From: Streptomyces albicerus
GTDB taxonomy: Bacteria; Actinomycetota; Actinomycetes; Streptomycetales; Streptomycetaceae
Direction: 5' to 3'
Length of the DNA stretch: 64,000 nucleotides
NCBI RefSeq assembly: GCF_008905045.1
Contig: NZ_VWMY01000001.1
Location: forward strand, 62,001-126,000
In this document: one piece after another, positions 62,309 to 64,000 of the stretch
How the letters are laid out: every line of letters begins with the position of its first letter
How positions within the stretch are numbered: position 1 is the first letter of the stretch
Translations under genes and position numbers: made by a program
Notes under the pieces: model-generated
Seen by the model: the letters and a program-made list of their open reading frames with translations, nothing else
Told to the model about the DNA's origin: nothing
The model's database searches: none

Positions 62309-63361
62309 ATGACGAGTTCGCGTGTCTGGCGGCGTCCCACGCTCGGCGCCGTTGCTGCACGGGCGGGGGTGTCCACGGCCACGGTGTCGAACGCGCTCAA
62401 CGGCACCGGACGGCTGTCCGAGGCGACCAGGCAGCGTGTGCTCGCCGCGGCACGCGAACTCGGTCATGCCCCGGCCAGCACGGCCCGGGCCCTGGCCCGC
62501 GGGAGCACCGGAGTGCTCGGCCTGACCATGACGACGTACGGCGACCTTCCCGTCTCGTACATGGAGATCCCCTATTACGCACAGCTGACGCTGGGCGCGA
62601 TGGCGGCGGCGCACGAGCGCGGCTACATGCTCATGGTCATGCCGAGTTCCCTGTCACCGTGGATGTGGCTCAACACGCCGATGGACGGCGTCATCCACGT
62701 CGAGCCGCGCGCCGATGACCCGGTGCGTTCCATCCTGCGGGAGCGGGGCATCCCGATGGTCACCGCCGGCCGGCCGCCCCAGCCGCACTGGCTCGACGCG
62801 TGGGTGGACACCGACTACGAAGCGGGCCTGCGCATCCTGCTCGACCACCTCACGGAGGCCGGCGCCCGGCGGATCGCACTCTCCCAGCCGCTGCACGACG
62901 ACGAGTACCCGCACCTGATCGGACGCGCCTACGCCGCCTGGTGCGCCGAGCACGACATGCCCGCCCTCGTCGAGGAGTACGCCTCGCTGCCCGACTACTT
63001 CACGGCTGAACGGGATGCGGTCGGCCGGCTGCTCGACCGCGATCCACGACCGGACGCCGTCATCGGCATCTACTCCGACTCCGGTCACAACATCCTCGCC
63101 GCCGCCCGGCACCGCGGGCTTCGAGTGCCGCAGGATCTGCTGGTGGCGTGCATCAGTGAGGATCCGGATTACGCGACGACGACCCCGCCCGTCACCACGC
63201 TCAGCCTCCGTCCGGAGCGGGTGAGCGACGAAGCGGTCGATCTGCTGATCGCTCTCATCAACGCCCGCAGCGGTGTGGACCGGCATCGGCTCGTACAGCC
63301 GGTCCTGACCCCTCGCCGGTCCGCACGAGGCCCGGTACGGCGAGGGAACGTCACACCCTGA
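62309..63361 (+). CDS. LacI-family transcriptional regulator
   Basis: 350 residues from the ATG at 62309. HTH and hinge: TLGAVAARAGVSTATVSNAL, NGTGRLSEATRQRVLAAARE. The sugar-binding domain contains VLGLTMTTYGDLPVSYMEIP, DGVIHVEPRADDPVRSILRE and LLVACISEDPDYATTTPPVT. The end carries a basic tail (RRSARGPVRRGN). It is divergent from the reductase gene and next to an AbfB-domain protein, so an arabinose- or galactose-type ligand is a guess. Confidence 0.9.
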   Translation: MTSSRVWRRPTLGAVAARAGVSTATVSNALNGTGRLSEATRQRVLAAARELGHAPASTARALARGSTGVLGLTMTTYGDLPVSYMEIPYYAQLTLGAMAAAHERGYMLMVMPSSLSPWMWLNTPMDGVIHVEPRADDPVRSILRERGIPMVTAGRPPQPHWLDAWVDTDYEAGLRILLDHLTEAGARRIALSQPLHDDEYPHLIGRAYAAWCAEHDMPALVEEYASLPDYFTAERDAVGRLLDRDPRPDAVIGIYSDSGHNILAAARHRGLRVPQDLLVACISEDPDYATTTPPVTTLSLRPERVSDEAVDLLIALINARSGVDRHRLVQPVLTPRRSARGPVRRGNVTP

Positions 63362-63373
63362 GCGCGGGCCCGG

Positions 63374-63408
63374 ACCGCATCGGCGGGGCATTGCCTCGCC
63401 GATGCGGT
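63374..63408. terminator. Bidirectional hairpin terminator
   Basis: ACCGCATCGGCG (63374-63385) and CGCCGATGCGGT (63397-63408) form a perfect 12-bp stem with an 11-base loop between convergent genes. Confidence 0.88.
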
Positions 63409-63426
63409 TTCGTTGTCGGCGTCGGG

Positions 63427-64000
63427 TCAGCTCGTCACGCGGAAGGTGGCGTCGCCGCGCCCCGTCGCGTTGGTGATCGGGTCGAGGCGGAGTTGGTACG
63501 CGTAGTGGCGGATGTACCGGTCGGGGTGGTTGTACGACTGGAACGACGACCAGCTTGCGTCGGCGAGCCCGGCGACCTGGCGGAAGGTGGCGTCCGCGGC
63601 GAACTGGGTGGTGCCGTCGTTGTAGGCCAGCTGGAAGTCGTATCCGGCGTGCCGCAGGAAGTAGCCGGGGAAGTTCACCGACTCGAAGGAGACGGTGCCG
63701 GAGCCCGCCAGACCGGTCCTCAGCCGGAACTGGGAGTCGCCGGCGGGGCTGACGTTGGGGTCGATGCGCACGTCCATGTTGGCGTGCCGCACGTACCGGT
63801 CCTGGAAGTTGAACGACTGGAGCCGCTTGATCGCGGTGTTGGGCCAGCGGGCCTGTACGCGGCTCTCCTCGGCGGCCGTCAGGTTCAGGATCGAACCGTG
63901 GCGCTTCTTGGTGCCGCCCAGGTTGTAGCTGCCCGACGCCGGGAGCTTGTAGGTGCCGGAGGCGGACGGGTTGGTCGTCGTGACCGGCATGTAGCCGCGG
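63427..64000 (-). CDS. AbfB (CBM42) domain protein, C-terminal part (cut by window edge)
   Basis: 191 residues are visible; the N-terminus lies beyond 64000. Three related beta-trefoil blocks carry the arabinofuranose-binding pattern: LQSFNFQDRYVRHANMDVRI, FESVNFPGYFLRHAGYDFQL and FQSYNHPDRYIRHYAYQLRL, each with the conserved Arg-His pair. This is the AbfB domain (PF05270) that binds arabinofuranose side chains of arabinoxylan. The preceding Ser/Gly-rich linker (SASGTYKLPASGSYNLGG) suggests attachment to a catalytic domain, probably an arabinofuranosidase. Confidence 0.85.
   Translation of the reverse strand, partial: RGYMPVTTTNPSASGTYKLPASGSYNLGGTKKRHGSILNLTAAEESRVQARWPNTAIKRLQSFNFQDRYVRHANMDVRIDPNVSPAGDSQFRLRTGLAGSGTVSFESVNFPGYFLRHAGYDFQLAYNDGTTQFAADATFRQVAGLADASWSSFQSYNHPDRYIRHYAYQLRLDPITNATGRGDATFRVTS

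Overview
The window looks like a piece of a Streptomyces chromosome. GC is very high throughout, genes start with ATG, GTG or TTG behind purine-rich ribosome sites, and it carries a complete conservon (cvnABCD), DUF5709 and DUF6397 proteins, a type B L31 and a xylA-xylB-ROK block. From memory, the order L31 type B / helicase / thioesterase ... xylA / xylB / ROK / amidase / GAF regulator / aldehyde dehydrogenase resembles the SCO1150-SCO1174 part of S. coelicolor. No tRNA, rRNA, CRISPR array, integrase or transposase was recognised.

Layout. 1-8.1 kb: truncated PNGase A-like gene, a GT39-like membrane glycosyltransferase, an L,D-transpeptidase lipoprotein, a heterodimeric ABC exporter with one fully degenerate ATP site, a 15-bp tandem repeat, DUF5709 and L31 type B. 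8.2-13.6 kb: YdjM-like membrane protein, DUF3516 helicase, acyl-CoA thioesterase II, DUF6397. 13.7-19.8 kb: orphan roadblock protein, F420/FMN oxidoreductase-like protein, conservon and an MHYT protein. 20-31.9 kb: methyltransferase, hydrolase/PadR pair with an operator, hypothetical proteins, desaturase, SNF2/SWIM pair, secreted esterase-like protein and a Septum_form protein. 32-36 kb: xylose catabolism (xylA, xylB, ROK repressor). 36-41.6 kb: an internally deleted amino-acid permease, acetamidase, secreted amidase, GAF regulator and aldehyde dehydrogenase (ALDH).

41.5-45.4 kb is the most unusual part. The last 14 codons, stop codon and terminator of the ALDH gene occur a second time about 3.8 kb downstream at roughly 90 % identity. 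Between the two copies lie an intact recA with its own SOS box and a row of broken genes: an HNH/DUF1524 nuclease, a TOBE regulator, the tail of formate dehydrogenase, the head of an Mrr-like nuclease and the tail of a TrmA-type methyltransferase. I read this as a decayed island that entered at the ALDH 3' end.

45.4-64 kb is a pentose and plant-polysaccharide region. It holds a LacI repressor with a divergent ABC importer and GH3 glycosidase (bxl-like), a sugar-acid dehydratase plus FAH-family enzyme under a GntR regulator, a second set of gene remnants (GH42, LacI, PhyH, aldo/keto reductase), a flavocytochrome-like reductase, another LacI protein and an AbfB-domain protein running off the end. 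With xylA-xylB 12 kb away, the intact genes form a route for uptake, hydrolysis and both isomerase-type and oxidative breakdown of pentoses.
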